Of a stretch of DNA of 64,000 nt, positions 50,364-58,401 are shown piece by piece. The notes beneath the pieces are model-generated. The model saw nothing but the letters and a program-made list of their open reading frames with translations, did not search any database and had not been told where the DNA came from. The number at the start of each line of letters is the position of its first letter. Within the stretch, counting starts at the first letter, position 1. This stretch comes from Arthrobacter citreus. Lineage in GTDB: Bacteria; Actinomycetota; Actinomycetes; Actinomycetales; Micrococcaceae. A program made the translations under genes and the position numbers. The DNA lies in NCBI RefSeq assembly GCF_038405225.1, contig NZ_CP151657.1, positions 2,232,001 through 2,296,000 of the forward strand, read 5' to 3'.

Positions 50364-51158
50364 ATGGTTCAGCTGAACGGGGCGGGCACCGCCGTCCGGC
50401 GTCCAGCGGAGCCCCTGACGTTCCGTGGTTGCCTTGCCCTGCTCAACCACGCACAAAAGCCCGGAGCCGGTGTACCCGCCTACACCCGGTGGGTGAACCG
50501 CCGGCTCGCTCGCTTTGCGGCGGCTGCCGCCGTCGTCCTGCGGCTGTCTCCCAATACAGTCACCGCCGCCAGCGCCGTCCTTTCCCTTTCCGGGCTGTTG
50601 ATACTGCTCCTCTTTCCTCCAAGCCTTCTGTCGGGCCTGGGTGCGGCGGGACTGCTTGCTGCCGGGTATGTGCTGGATTCGGCGGACGGGCAGGTGGCCA
50701 GGGTGACTGGCCGCGGCGGCCCGTCCGGCGAATGGCTGGACCACGTGGTGGATGCCGTGCGCACTCCCGCAATCCATTTGGCGGTCCTGGCCGGTCTGGT
50801 TTCCTACACCAGCCTGCCGCCATGGGTGTTGCTGCTTCCCGGCCTGTATTGCCTGCTGTCCTGCGGCCAGTTCATGAGCCAGATCCTTGCCGAACAGTTA
50901 GTGCGCCAGCGCCGGGATTCGCCGGAGGCCCGGCGGGACGTAGGACCAACCGTGTCCGGACCGGGGCCCCTGCGGTCCTTCCTGCTGCTGCCCACGGACG
51001 CGGGGTCGCTCTGCTGGGTCTTCCTGCTGTGGGGAATGCCTCCGGTGTTCTACGCGGCCTACGGAGGCCTGTTTTTGCTCAATCTCGTCGCCAGCGCTGC
51101 CTCCATGCGGCGTAAATACCGCGCCTTGGTCTCGATCAGTAAGGAAGCTCCGCTGTGA
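50364..51158 (+). CDS. CDP-alcohol phosphotransferase family membrane enzyme
   Basis: A 264-residue integral membrane enzyme with about six transmembrane helices. The full signature D-x2-D-G-x2-A-R-x8-G-x3-D-x3-D is present: Asp105, Asp108, Gly109, Ala112, Arg113, Gly122, Asp126 and Asp130. These residues bind two metal ions and a CDP-linked alcohol, and move a phospho-alcohol to an acceptor. In a polysaccharide locus that also encodes a TagD-like cytidylyltransferase, a role in attaching a phospho-polyol such as glycerol phosphate is attractive. Phospholipid synthesis is the alternative. The stop overlaps the next start. Confidence 0.88.
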   Translation: MVQLNGAGTAVRRPAEPLTFRGCLALLNHAQKPGAGVPAYTRWVNRRLARFAAAAAVVLRLSPNTVTAASAVLSLSGLLILLLFPPSLLSGLGAAGLLAAGYVLDSADGQVARVTGRGGPSGEWLDHVVDAVRTPAIHLAVLAGLVSYTSLPPWVLLLPGLYCLLSCGQFMSQILAEQLVRQRRDSPEARRDVGPTVSGPGPLRSFLLLPTDAGSLCWVFLLWGMPPVFYAAYGGLFLLNLVASAASMRRKYRALVSISKEAPL

Positions 51159-52102
51159 ACATTCCCGGTCTCGCCCGCCCCGCCCCCTCAACCCTGGATA
51201 CCGTCAGCGTTGTCGTCGCCACTGTGGACCGGCCCGGGCTTCTGCGCCAGGCGATACGTGCCGCACTGGCGCAGGAGTACCCCGGACCGGTGGAGGTCCT
51301 CGTGGTGTTTGACCGGGTGCGGGCCCAATCCCTGACAGACATTGCTGTTCCGCCGCTGCGGTCCCTGATTACGTTGGAAAACACCAGGACGCCTGGCCTG
51401 GCCGGCGCCCGGAACACCGGGATACTGGCCGCCAGCGGCTCCTACGTGGCGTTCTGCGACGACGACGACGAGTGGCATCCGCGGAAGCTCTCCCTCCAGC
51501 TCGCCGCATGGAAGAAAGATCCTGCCGCCGCAGCTGTGGCAGCCGGGGTCAGCATCTCCGCCGAAGGCCAAATCACCACCCGAATACCCCCTCCCACGGT
51601 CACGTTTAGGCAGTTCCTGCGGTCCCGGGTGTCGGAGATCCATCCCTCGTCGCTCCTGTTCCGCCGGGAGGACCTAACCGGCAGATACGGGCTTGTCGAC
51701 GAGGACCTTCCGGCCTCCTACGGGGAGGACTACGACCTGCTGCTGCGGTCCGCCCGGTTCGGGCACATCCGGTCGGTCCAGACAGCTCTGGTTTCCGTGC
51801 GCTGGGGCAGACACTCGATGTTCGCCGGGCACTGGGAAATGCTGGCCGCTGGCCTGACATACCTGCTGCAGAAATTTCCGGAGTTCGCTTCCAGCAGCTC
51901 AGGCACCGCCCGAATTGCCGGACAAGTCGCCTTCGCACACGCTGCCCTGGGGCGGCGCCGGGAAGCCTGGCGTTGGGCGCGCAGCTCACTGCGGCGCGAC
52001 CCTGCACAGTTGAGGGCCTATGCGGCCATGCTGGTGGGGACGGGAGCCGTGTCAGCGGAAGCGCTGCTCGCACTCACCCAAAAGTGGGGACGGGGACTGT
52101 GA
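51155..52102 (+). CDS. Family 2 glycosyltransferase
   Basis: A 315-residue GT-A enzyme with a GTG start overlapping the previous stop (GTGA). The N-terminus VSVVVATVDRPGLLRQAIRAAL, the nucleotide loop TPGLAGARNTGI, and the metal site VAFCDDDDEW are intact. SYGEDYDLLLRSARFG is the usual catalytic base region. The C-terminal 90 residues are helical and TPR-like (AHAALGRRREAWRWARSSLRRDP), an extension not found in basic family members. Coupled to the polymerase gene downstream. Confidence 0.9.
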   Translation: MNIPGLARPAPSTLDTVSVVVATVDRPGLLRQAIRAALAQEYPGPVEVLVVFDRVRAQSLTDIAVPPLRSLITLENTRTPGLAGARNTGILAASGSYVAFCDDDDEWHPRKLSLQLAAWKKDPAAAAVAAGVSISAEGQITTRIPPPTVTFRQFLRSRVSEIHPSSLLFRREDLTGRYGLVDEDLPASYGEDYDLLLRSARFGHIRSVQTALVSVRWGRHSMFAGHWEMLAAGLTYLLQKFPEFASSSSGTARIAGQVAFAHAALGRRREAWRWARSSLRRDPAQLRAYAAMLVGTGAVSAEALLALTQKWGRGL

Positions 52103-53394
52103 GGGGAAGGGCCGCCGTGCTCTCCCGTCAGGCGTCGGAGCCAGGCACGGAGGCCGGCCTTTCACCCGTCGCCCGGCAGCTGCCGGCTTGGCCCCTGATG
52201 GTTCTGCTGTTCGGCTTCCCCTTCTGGTGGGCAGCCGGCGCAAGCCCTTTCGCTCCCATCCTGCTTGCCGGGGTGATGGCCGCACTGATGGCGGTCCGCG
52301 GCGGCATTGTCCTGGTGCCGGGAATCCTTCCGTGGTTCGCCTTCCTGGCGTGGGTTGCCGCTGCGGCAGTTAGCCTGGATTCCGCAACCTCGCTCCTGGC
52401 CTACGGACAGCGTGCCGGCAATTTGCTGGCTGTCGGAGTGTTCATGCTCTACGTCATTAATGCTGCGTCCAATTTGCCCGCGCGGAGGATATTAGCGGGA
52501 CTGCTGGCCCTGTGGGTGACCATCACGGTGCTGGGAATTGCGGCAATCCATTTCCCTGATTTCCGCCTAAATACCCCGGTGGGAATGCTCCTGCCGAATT
52601 TCCTGACCCAGAACTCGCTGGTTTACGACCTTGTCTTTCCGCCTCTGGCCGAGGTCCAGCAGCCGTGGGGGTCCCCCGAACCGTTCAACCGCCCGTCCGC
52701 GCCTTTTCCGTACGCCAACAGCTGGGGCGTCATGTTCGTTGTCCTCACCCCGGTGGTTTTCGCTGCCGTCTGCCTGGCCCGTCGTCGAGCAGCCAAGGCG
52801 GCCCTGCTTCTGGGCGCCGTTCTCTCGCTGTGGCCTGCCCTGGAGACCAGCAACCGGGGGATGTTTGTGGGGCTTCTGGCTGCTGTCGCCTATGTCCTTA
52901 TCCGGTTGTTCTTTCAGGGACGGATGGGGACCGTCACCGCCGTTGCTGTTGTGCTGGTATTCGCCGCCGCGGTACTGGTTCGGTCCGGTGCCGTCCAGGA
53001 AATCCTGGATCGACAGCTCTACAGCGACAGCACGGGAGGACGGCTCAACCTGTACCGCCAAACGTGGCAGGCCACTCTCCAGCACCCGCTGCTCGGCCAT
53101 GCCACCCCGCGAATGGAAGAGACGATCGGTGTATCGCTGGGGACGCAGGGATACCTGTGGATGCTCATGTTCTCCTACGGTTTGGTGGGGCTGGGGCTGT
53201 TCCTTTGGTTTTTGATCAGCGCTGTTGCCAGGACCTGGCAGGTGACTTCCATGGCCGGTCTGTGGCTTCACAGCGTGCCGGTTGCGGCTTTGGCCATCAT
53301 CCCGTTCTACGGATTTGATGTCATGCAACTGACCGTGGTCCTGTTGGTGGTGGCCTTGCTGCTGCGCCAGCGCTATCTCCCGGTTCCCGGATGA
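52099..53394 (+). CDS. O-antigen ligase/polymerase-like membrane protein, locus 2
   Basis: A 431-residue protein from a GTG at 52099 overlapping the preceding stop. It has ten or more transmembrane helices and a large loop (about residues 155-215, NFLTQNSLVYDLVFPPLAEVQQPWG). A Wzy_C/O-antigen-ligase pattern is visible in ETSNRGMFVGLLAAV, GGRLNLYRQTWQATLQHPLLGHATPRME and GTQGYLWMLMFSYGLVG. It probably polymerises or transfers the second polymer. Coupled to the flippase downstream (ATGA overlap). Confidence 0.85.
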   Translation: MRGRAAVLSRQASEPGTEAGLSPVARQLPAWPLMVLLFGFPFWWAAGASPFAPILLAGVMAALMAVRGGIVLVPGILPWFAFLAWVAAAAVSLDSATSLLAYGQRAGNLLAVGVFMLYVINAASNLPARRILAGLLALWVTITVLGIAAIHFPDFRLNTPVGMLLPNFLTQNSLVYDLVFPPLAEVQQPWGSPEPFNRPSAPFPYANSWGVMFVVLTPVVFAAVCLARRRAAKAALLLGAVLSLWPALETSNRGMFVGLLAAVAYVLIRLFFQGRMGTVTAVAVVLVFAAAVLVRSGAVQEILDRQLYSDSTGGRLNLYRQTWQATLQHPLLGHATPRMEETIGVSLGTQGYLWMLMFSYGLVGLGLFLWFLISAVARTWQVTSMAGLWLHSVPVAALAIIPFYGFDVMQLTVVLLVVALLLRQRYLPVPG

Positions 53395-54956
53395 GCGTTC
53401 CAGTACAGGCCGGGCTGAGTCCAGCTGGGACACACGGCACACTCGCCAGGACCGGAACGCTGTCCTTCCTGCTGGTGATGGCTGGTTCCGTGCTGGCGTT
53501 CGGCACAACGCTCATGGTCGGAAATCTGCTGGGCGCGGACGGGACGGGAACGTTCTTTCAAATCACTGCCTGTTTCGCCATTCTCACCACCGTCTGCACG
53601 CTGGGCGCGGACACCGGATTGGTCCGGTTCCTGTCAGCCAGCCGCGCCCGGGGCCGGTGGGATGACGGCCCGGCTCTGCTGAGAGCGGCTCTGATCCCCG
53701 TCATCGTGGTGTCAGTGTGCGTCGGGGTGGCGCTGTGGATCATCGCTCCGGATTTGTCGGAGCGGTGGCTTCCGGGGTCCGACGCCGCAGCCGGTATCCG
53801 CGTCGCCGCTCCGTTTGTCCTGTTCAGCACCGTTCTCGCAGTGCTCTTCGGTGCCCTGCGGGGCAGCCGGCGCGTGGTTCGGTTTGCTGTCCTGCAGAAT
53901 CTGGTGCTCCCCGTGCTGCGGCTTGGAGCCTTGGGCGCGGCAGTCCTTGCCGGGGCAGCGGTGCACCTGCTGGCGGCGGCCTGGGTGCTGCCGCTGCTGA
54001 TAGTGGTTGTGCTGGCGTCGCTGTCTCTGCGCCAAAGCCTGGTCCCCCAGCGGGCCTCAGCCAAGACCGAGGCGCTGAACGGAACCGGGACAGGATCCCC
54101 TGCTGGGCCGGATTCTCCCCCATCACGCCGGTCATTCTGGTCTTTTTCCAGTGCTCGAGGCGTTAGCGCCGGGATAGAGGTCCTGTTGGAATGGGTCGGA
54201 GTCCTTGCAGTTGCGATACTGCTTGGACCAGCAGCGGCCGGCGTCTTTGGTGTCATCAATCGCTGTATACGTCTGGGTACGATGCTCGACCACACTGCAC
54301 GGATTGTTTCCGGTCCATCCCTCAGCGAAAGCCTCGCCGTGGGCGACACAGGCGCTGCAGGCAAGCTGTTCAACTCGATAACCCGGCTGCTAATTCTGGG
54401 GGCCTGGCCGCTGTATCTGGTGTTTATCCTCTTCGGGGAGCCCGTGCTGCGCTTCTTCGGCCCCGATTTCGAGAATGGTGCGCCGGTATTTGCGGTTAGC
54501 GCAGCAGCCATGCTGATAGTTGTTACCGCTGGTGGGGTCCAAAGTGTCCTTCTCATGTCAGGACGCAGCCGCTGGCAGTTGCTGAACAAGGCCGCAGCGC
54601 TGGTTACTGCGGTGGGACTGAATATCCTGCTGCTTCCGGTCCTTGGACTTACGGGCGCTGCCGTTGCCTGGGCGGCCGCCGCCCTGGTGGACGTGGGCCT
54701 GGCCACGTTCCAGGTTCGGAAGTTCCTGGGTATTGGAACCAGGATGCGCGAAATCTGCCTCCCGGCTTCACTTGCGCTTGCTGTCTTCGGCATCGGTGGC
54801 CTCATCGTGCGTCAGACGGCAGGATCCACCTTTACTGCCCTGCTCATCATGCTGATAGGCGGCGGTGCAGTCTATGCGGGGCTTCTGGTGCTGCTGCGGC
54901 AACCGCTGGGGCTGAGTGCCCTACTGACGAAGCCACGCGTGCCGCGCGCGCCGTAA
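53391..54956 (+). CDS. Polysaccharide flippase (MOP superfamily), locus 2
   Basis: A 521-residue protein with about fourteen transmembrane helices. The start (LSFLLVMAGSVLAFGTTLMVGNLLGADGTGTFF) and the segment ILLGPAAAGVFGVINRCIRLGTMLDHTARIV are typical of polysaccharide transporters; it is longer than the locus 1 flippase. Its last 36 bases overlap, on the opposite strand, the end of the PssE-like gene. It would carry the lipid-linked repeat to the outer face. Confidence 0.87.
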   Translation: MSVPVQAGLSPAGTHGTLARTGTLSFLLVMAGSVLAFGTTLMVGNLLGADGTGTFFQITACFAILTTVCTLGADTGLVRFLSASRARGRWDDGPALLRAALIPVIVVSVCVGVALWIIAPDLSERWLPGSDAAAGIRVAAPFVLFSTVLAVLFGALRGSRRVVRFAVLQNLVLPVLRLGALGAAVLAGAAVHLLAAAWVLPLLIVVVLASLSLRQSLVPQRASAKTEALNGTGTGSPAGPDSPPSRRSFWSFSSARGVSAGIEVLLEWVGVLAVAILLGPAAAGVFGVINRCIRLGTMLDHTARIVSGPSLSESLAVGDTGAAGKLFNSITRLLILGAWPLYLVFILFGEPVLRFFGPDFENGAPVFAVSAAAMLIVVTAGGVQSVLLMSGRSRWQLLNKAAALVTAVGLNILLLPVLGLTGAAVAWAAAALVDVGLATFQVRKFLGIGTRMREICLPASLALAVFGIGGLIVRQTAGSTFTALLIMLIGGGAVYAGLLVLLRQPLGLSALLTKPRVPRAP

Positions 54957-55481
54957 CATCATGCCCTGCCGCCGAGCTGACCCCAGCTCCGCGAAGACAT
55001 GCTCCAGCCGTGCCGTTGCCGCCGCGCCGCCCGGCTGCCGGGGCGCCGTTCGGCTTCCCGCCGGATCCTGCAGCACTGCGGTTCCCGCCTCAATCAACTG
55101 CTCCAGGCTGGTAGCCATGACAGCTTCCCCCTGCCGGTGCATAACCCGGGTAAAGGCAAGCTGATGAGCGTCCACCACTTCACCGAGTTCAGGACGCCGC
55201 GGCACGGCCACGGGAATGTGCCCGGTTTCCCTGGCATCCAGAATGGATCCGGGACCGCCCTGGACGACCACGAGGTCCGCCTGCCGATACAGGTTCAGCA
55301 GATCCTGCCGGGGCATGCGGTCAATACCCTGCGCCACCCGCGGGATCCGGCTGGCGCCGTGCTGGACAATGCAGGACGGCGGCGACTCAAGGGAGTCAAG
55401 CCAGTCGTCGATCCAATCGACTAGCCGATCGAAGCGGTGGAAGTCAGTGCCGAGAGAAACGATGATTTTCGTGTTTGTCAT
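54921..55481 (-). CDS. PssE/Alg13-like glycosyltransferase subunit
   Basis: A 186-residue protein. The ATG at 55481 gives an N-terminus TKIIVSLGTDFHRFDRLVDWID, the GT28 C-terminal-domain pattern, with VVVQGGPGSILDARETGHIPVAVPRRPELGEVVDAHQ as the UDP-sugar-binding loop in outline. Proteins of this type supply the catalytic, nucleotide-binding half of a two-subunit transferase; the other half is the PssD-like protein encoded directly upstream (2-base gap). Together they add the second sugar to the lipid carrier. Confidence 0.87.
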   Translation of the reverse strand: MTNTKIIVSLGTDFHRFDRLVDWIDDWLDSLESPPSCIVQHGASRIPRVAQGIDRMPRQDLLNLYRQADLVVVQGGPGSILDARETGHIPVAVPRRPELGEVVDAHQLAFTRVMHRQGEAVMATSLEQLIEAGTAVLQDPAGSRTAPRQPGGAAATARLEHVFAELGSARRQGMMLRRARHAWLRQ

Positions 55482-55483
55482 AG

Positions 55484-55933
55484 TCACAGCAGTGGTCCAA
55501 TGTTTATGGCTTCGGGGTAAAACTCCCGCTGCTCTTCCCACTGGATACAGAAGGCATCCGCCAGTGGATAACAGATGCGTCCGCTCAATGTCGGCATGGT
55601 GATCCGATCAAAGCACTCGATATAGACAGTGCGGATTCCCAGCAGCCGGGCCGTGATAAAAAACGGAACGCTGACACCGGCCCCGGCCGAAACCAACACA
55701 TCAGGACGAAACCGCCTCAGGGTGGGCCAGGACAGGAACAGGTTCCGAACCGCGTTCCGCGCGTTGCGGGTGGTGGGGAAAAAACACCAGGTGACATCCT
55801 CTCCGGCCAGTGCTGTTTCCACCTCCGGCTGCCGAAACGTAACCCACTCCCTCGCGTGATCCTTCCACCAGGGCTGCAACGGAAGAAGTTGAGCGAGATG
55901 TCCCCCGCCCGACGACACGAACATAATCCTCAT
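55484..55933 (-). CDS. PssD/Alg14-like glycosyltransferase subunit
   Basis: A 149-residue protein. It begins MRIMFVSSGGGHLAQLLPL, the SGGH acceptor-side loop of Alg14/PssD, and continues with RFRPDVLVSAGAGVSVPFFI and TVYIECFDRITMPTLSGRICYP. It lacks a nucleotide-binding domain of its own and should recruit the PssE-like partner to the membrane. The start overlaps the Wzz stop by one base. Confidence 0.9.
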   Translation of the reverse strand: MRIMFVSSGGGHLAQLLPLQPWWKDHAREWVTFRQPEVETALAGEDVTWCFFPTTRNARNAVRNLFLSWPTLRRFRPDVLVSAGAGVSVPFFITARLLGIRTVYIECFDRITMPTLSGRICYPLADAFCIQWEEQREFYPEAINIGPLL

Positions 55934-56724
55934 CAGGAAATTCCTCCGCCGGCTGTCCGCGCTGGTGACCTCGTGGAGGAAGAAGAGCCGTCCCTCCTGA
56001 GACGGCGGTTGCGTTCACGTCCTAGCGCAAGCCCACAACCGGCCAACAGACCAAATGCCAGGGTTCCGGTCACGATGACAGGAGTGCCGGGGGACGCTGG
56101 TTCACCCGGAACGGTGGCGCGCGAAATGACGCGTCCGGGGACCTCACCGACCAATCTGAGCGATGTCAGTTGCTCCTGGAGGGAAGATAAAGCCGCCATG
56201 TCACCCGCGGAGATTGTTGCCTCCGACGTCAATTCCTCAATCTTCTGCTCCAGCACGGCAATCTGGCCTTTGGCAACATCTTCAGCACCTTGAGTCCGGA
56301 ACGACAGGTAGGCCTCTGCCAGGGCGTTGGCTCGGGCGGCAGTTTTTTTCGCGTCAGCATCCCTCACAGTCACCTTCAAGACCTGGGAGCCCGACGGCGC
56401 CGCCACCGAGGTATCACCCATCAGGTCCTCGGCTGCGGAGTCCCCCACCGATTCCGCGGCGATGGACGCAACTTCCCGTGAGGCCATCACCTCGCGCTCC
56501 GTGGCCATGTTGACCTGCTGCTGGGACGAGGAAAACGGTGATGTGGTCAGCGGCGCAACAGTCAAAGCCGCGCTTGCGGAGTAGGTGGCAGGTACCGCCG
56601 CTCCAAGGCCGGCCCCAAGGGCCCCACATACCAGGCTCGTCCCCAGGACAAGCTTCCAGCGGCGGGCAATGATGGTTATAAAGTCGCCTATCTCGACAAC
56701 AGGATCCTGTTCTTTGGTGATCAT
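55933..56724 (-). CDS. Wzz-like chain-length determinant without kinase domain
   Basis: A 263-residue protein with the PCP layout: an N-terminal DFITIIARRWKLVLGTSLVCGALGAGL transmembrane helix (about residues 22-44), an outward coiled-coil region with QDVLKVTVRDADAKKTAARANALAEAYL-type sequence, and a second helix (about 213-233). A short basic, Ser-rich C-terminal tail replaces the tyrosine kinase seen in the locus 1 protein, so the polymer length here must be set without an attached kinase. It is the first gene of a minus-strand Wzz-PssD-PssE operon. Confidence 0.85.
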   Translation of the reverse strand: MITKEQDPVVEIGDFITIIARRWKLVLGTSLVCGALGAGLGAAVPATYSASAALTVAPLTTSPFSSSQQQVNMATEREVMASREVASIAAESVGDSAAEDLMGDTSVAAPSGSQVLKVTVRDADAKKTAARANALAEAYLSFRTQGAEDVAKGQIAVLEQKIEELTSEATISAGDMAALSSLQEQLTSLRLVGEVPGRVISRATVPGEPASPGTPVIVTGTLAFGLLAGCGLALGRERNRRLRRDGSSSSTRSPARTAGGGIS

Positions 56725-56917
56725 TCATATCTCCCCAGCTAAACAATGGCGCATCATTGAAAATGATCCTAAAGTTAGCCACGCCAACCCACACGCGTAA
56801 ATATGGAAATAGTGCGAACCACATGCTTGCCTTTTTCACCATAAACACTTGGTTCACCTTGGGTTTACTTGAGTAGGACTCTCCATATAAGGAATAGGAG
56901 GATAAAATGGAGGCAAT

Positions 56918-57883
56918 ATGATGAATTCATCCCATCGATCCCACTCCGGGTTGCGCCGTTTTCCCGCATTGATGCTTCCTGCGGTCCTGGTGCTGGGGTT
57001 GGCTGCTTGCCAGGGATCCGCCCCTCCGCCTGCGGACCCGGAGCACAGCGCTGCTCCGGTCTCCACGACGCCGGCCACCCCCGGCTCCTCATCGGCGGAC
57101 GAGTCTGACAGCGATGTGCTTCCCGGGTGGGGCGCTCCTGTTTTTCGCGACGAATTCGATGGGGGATTAAGGCAGTGGACAGTGCGTGACCATGCCACCC
57201 ACGGCTCCCTCAGCTACGACCGTGCCATCCTGAGCCGGCGGCAGGTCACCGTGGGCAACGGCCTGCTTACCATTACCGGCCGGAGGGCGCCGGATTCCGA
57301 TGTGGAGGGAGAGCGCCACTTCGTCACCGGATACGTCGACAGCGCCGACTCCTTTTCCCAAAAATACGGCCGCTGGGAAATCCGGGCGAAACTACCGCTG
57401 CCGCCCGGAACGTCCCAGGGCATTTGGCCCGCTTTCTGGCTTCGTCCGGACGATTCACGTGCTCCCGGAGAAATCGACATCATGGAAGCCTATGGGACAG
57501 CGGACTCCGCCCCCTTCGGGATGTTCACTGCCGACAAGACTCAAGCATCACTTCACTTCGACCAGTCAGGTGACAACAAAACCACCGGGTGGACACCCTC
57601 CGTCGAAGAGCTGCACAGTGAGTTCCATGTTTGGGCGGTGGAATGGACCCCCGCAGGCATGGAATGGTCAATGGACGGGCGGCCCTACATGAGCGTGGAC
57701 CGGACCGACCACCCGGGCTACGTTGGCGCCTTCGAAACCGGGGTGCCCTTCCACATGCGCCTGAACCTGCAGTACGGCTCTGAATATTGGGGTTTCCCGG
57801 ACCCGGTTAATCCGGATATCACGGCAGATGAAGCAGAGTTCCTCATTGATTACGTGCGAGTTTGGCGCTACGACGAGGGATGA
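56918..57883 (+). CDS. Secreted GH16-family glycoside hydrolase (lipoprotein)
   Basis: A 321-residue lipoprotein (lipobox LAAC, Cys31) with a short Pro/Ser linker and a GH16 domain. The catalytic signature E-I-D-I-M-E places nucleophile Glu185, Asp187 and acid/base Glu190. GRWEIRAKLPLPPGTSQGIWPAFWL and VWAVEWTPAGMEWSMDGRPY are conserved in the family. GH16 enzymes cut beta-1,3/1,4-glucans, galactans and similar polymers. Placed inside a polysaccharide locus, it may trim or release the exported polymer. GGAGG lies five bases before the ATG at 56918 (a second ATG follows directly). Its end overlaps the TagD-like gene by 41 bases. Confidence 0.92.
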   Translation: MMNSSHRSHSGLRRFPALMLPAVLVLGLAACQGSAPPPADPEHSAAPVSTTPATPGSSSADESDSDVLPGWGAPVFRDEFDGGLRQWTVRDHATHGSLSYDRAILSRRQVTVGNGLLTITGRRAPDSDVEGERHFVTGYVDSADSFSQKYGRWEIRAKLPLPPGTSQGIWPAFWLRPDDSRAPGEIDIMEAYGTADSAPFGMFTADKTQASLHFDQSGDNKTTGWTPSVEELHSEFHVWAVEWTPAGMEWSMDGRPYMSVDRTDHPGYVGAFETGVPFHMRLNLQYGSEYWGFPDPVNPDITADEAEFLIDYVRVWRYDEG

Positions 57884-58346
57884 TGGCCTCCGGAGCCGAG
57901 AGTGGGGCCGCACGCTCCTGCTCCCCGGTACTTAGAGCCGCAAGGGCCCTGCGCAGGATAGTGCTTGAGGTATGGACCGTGTACGGGAAGTAGACCACCT
58001 TAACGCCCACTGTGCTGAACTGCTGCTCCAGTAAGGCGCCCTTAGTTGTACCCTTCCAGTCATCACCCTTGAAAAAGATGTGGAACCCGACCTCCCGCCA
58101 CGCTTCCAGTCGATCTGTCGACGTTTCGCTGATCACGCTGTCCACCAGTGAAATATGCCGCAGGATTTCCATGCGCTCCTGCAGGGGCACTGCGGGAAGC
58201 CTGCCCTTGGTCGCCAGGCAGATTTCATCGGATACCACTCCTGCCACGAGGACATCGCAATGTGCTCTGGCCTGGCGGAGGATGTTCAGGTGACCAACGT
58301 GAAAAAGATCGTAGGCACCCGCGGCATAGCCAATACGGACATCCAT
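57843..58346 (-). CDS. TagD-like nucleotidyltransferase (probable glycerol-3-phosphate cytidylyltransferase)
   Basis: A 167-residue enzyme. The ATG at 58346 follows GGGAGGGGC. The nucleotide-binding motif GAYDLFHVGHLNILRQA carries the HxGH (His16, His19) of cytidylyltransferases. The second signature appears as HTSSTILRRAL, similar to the TSST-type in TagD and related enzymes. It would activate a polyol phosphate with CTP. It sits 55 bases downstream of the sugar transferase and in the same locus as the CDP-alcohol phosphotransferase, which could use its product (inference). Confidence 0.82.
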   Translation of the reverse strand: MDVRIGYAAGAYDLFHVGHLNILRQARAHCDVLVAGVVSDEICLATKGRLPAVPLQERMEILRHISLVDSVISETSTDRLEAWREVGFHIFFKGDDWKGTTKGALLEQQFSTVGVKVVYFPYTVHTSSTILRRALAALSTGEQERAAPLSAPEAIIPRRSAKLARNQ

Positions 58347-58401
58347 TGCCCCTCCCTTCGAATATCTCATGCTGTGGACTGGTGTTTTTGTCGGGAGGAG
58401 C

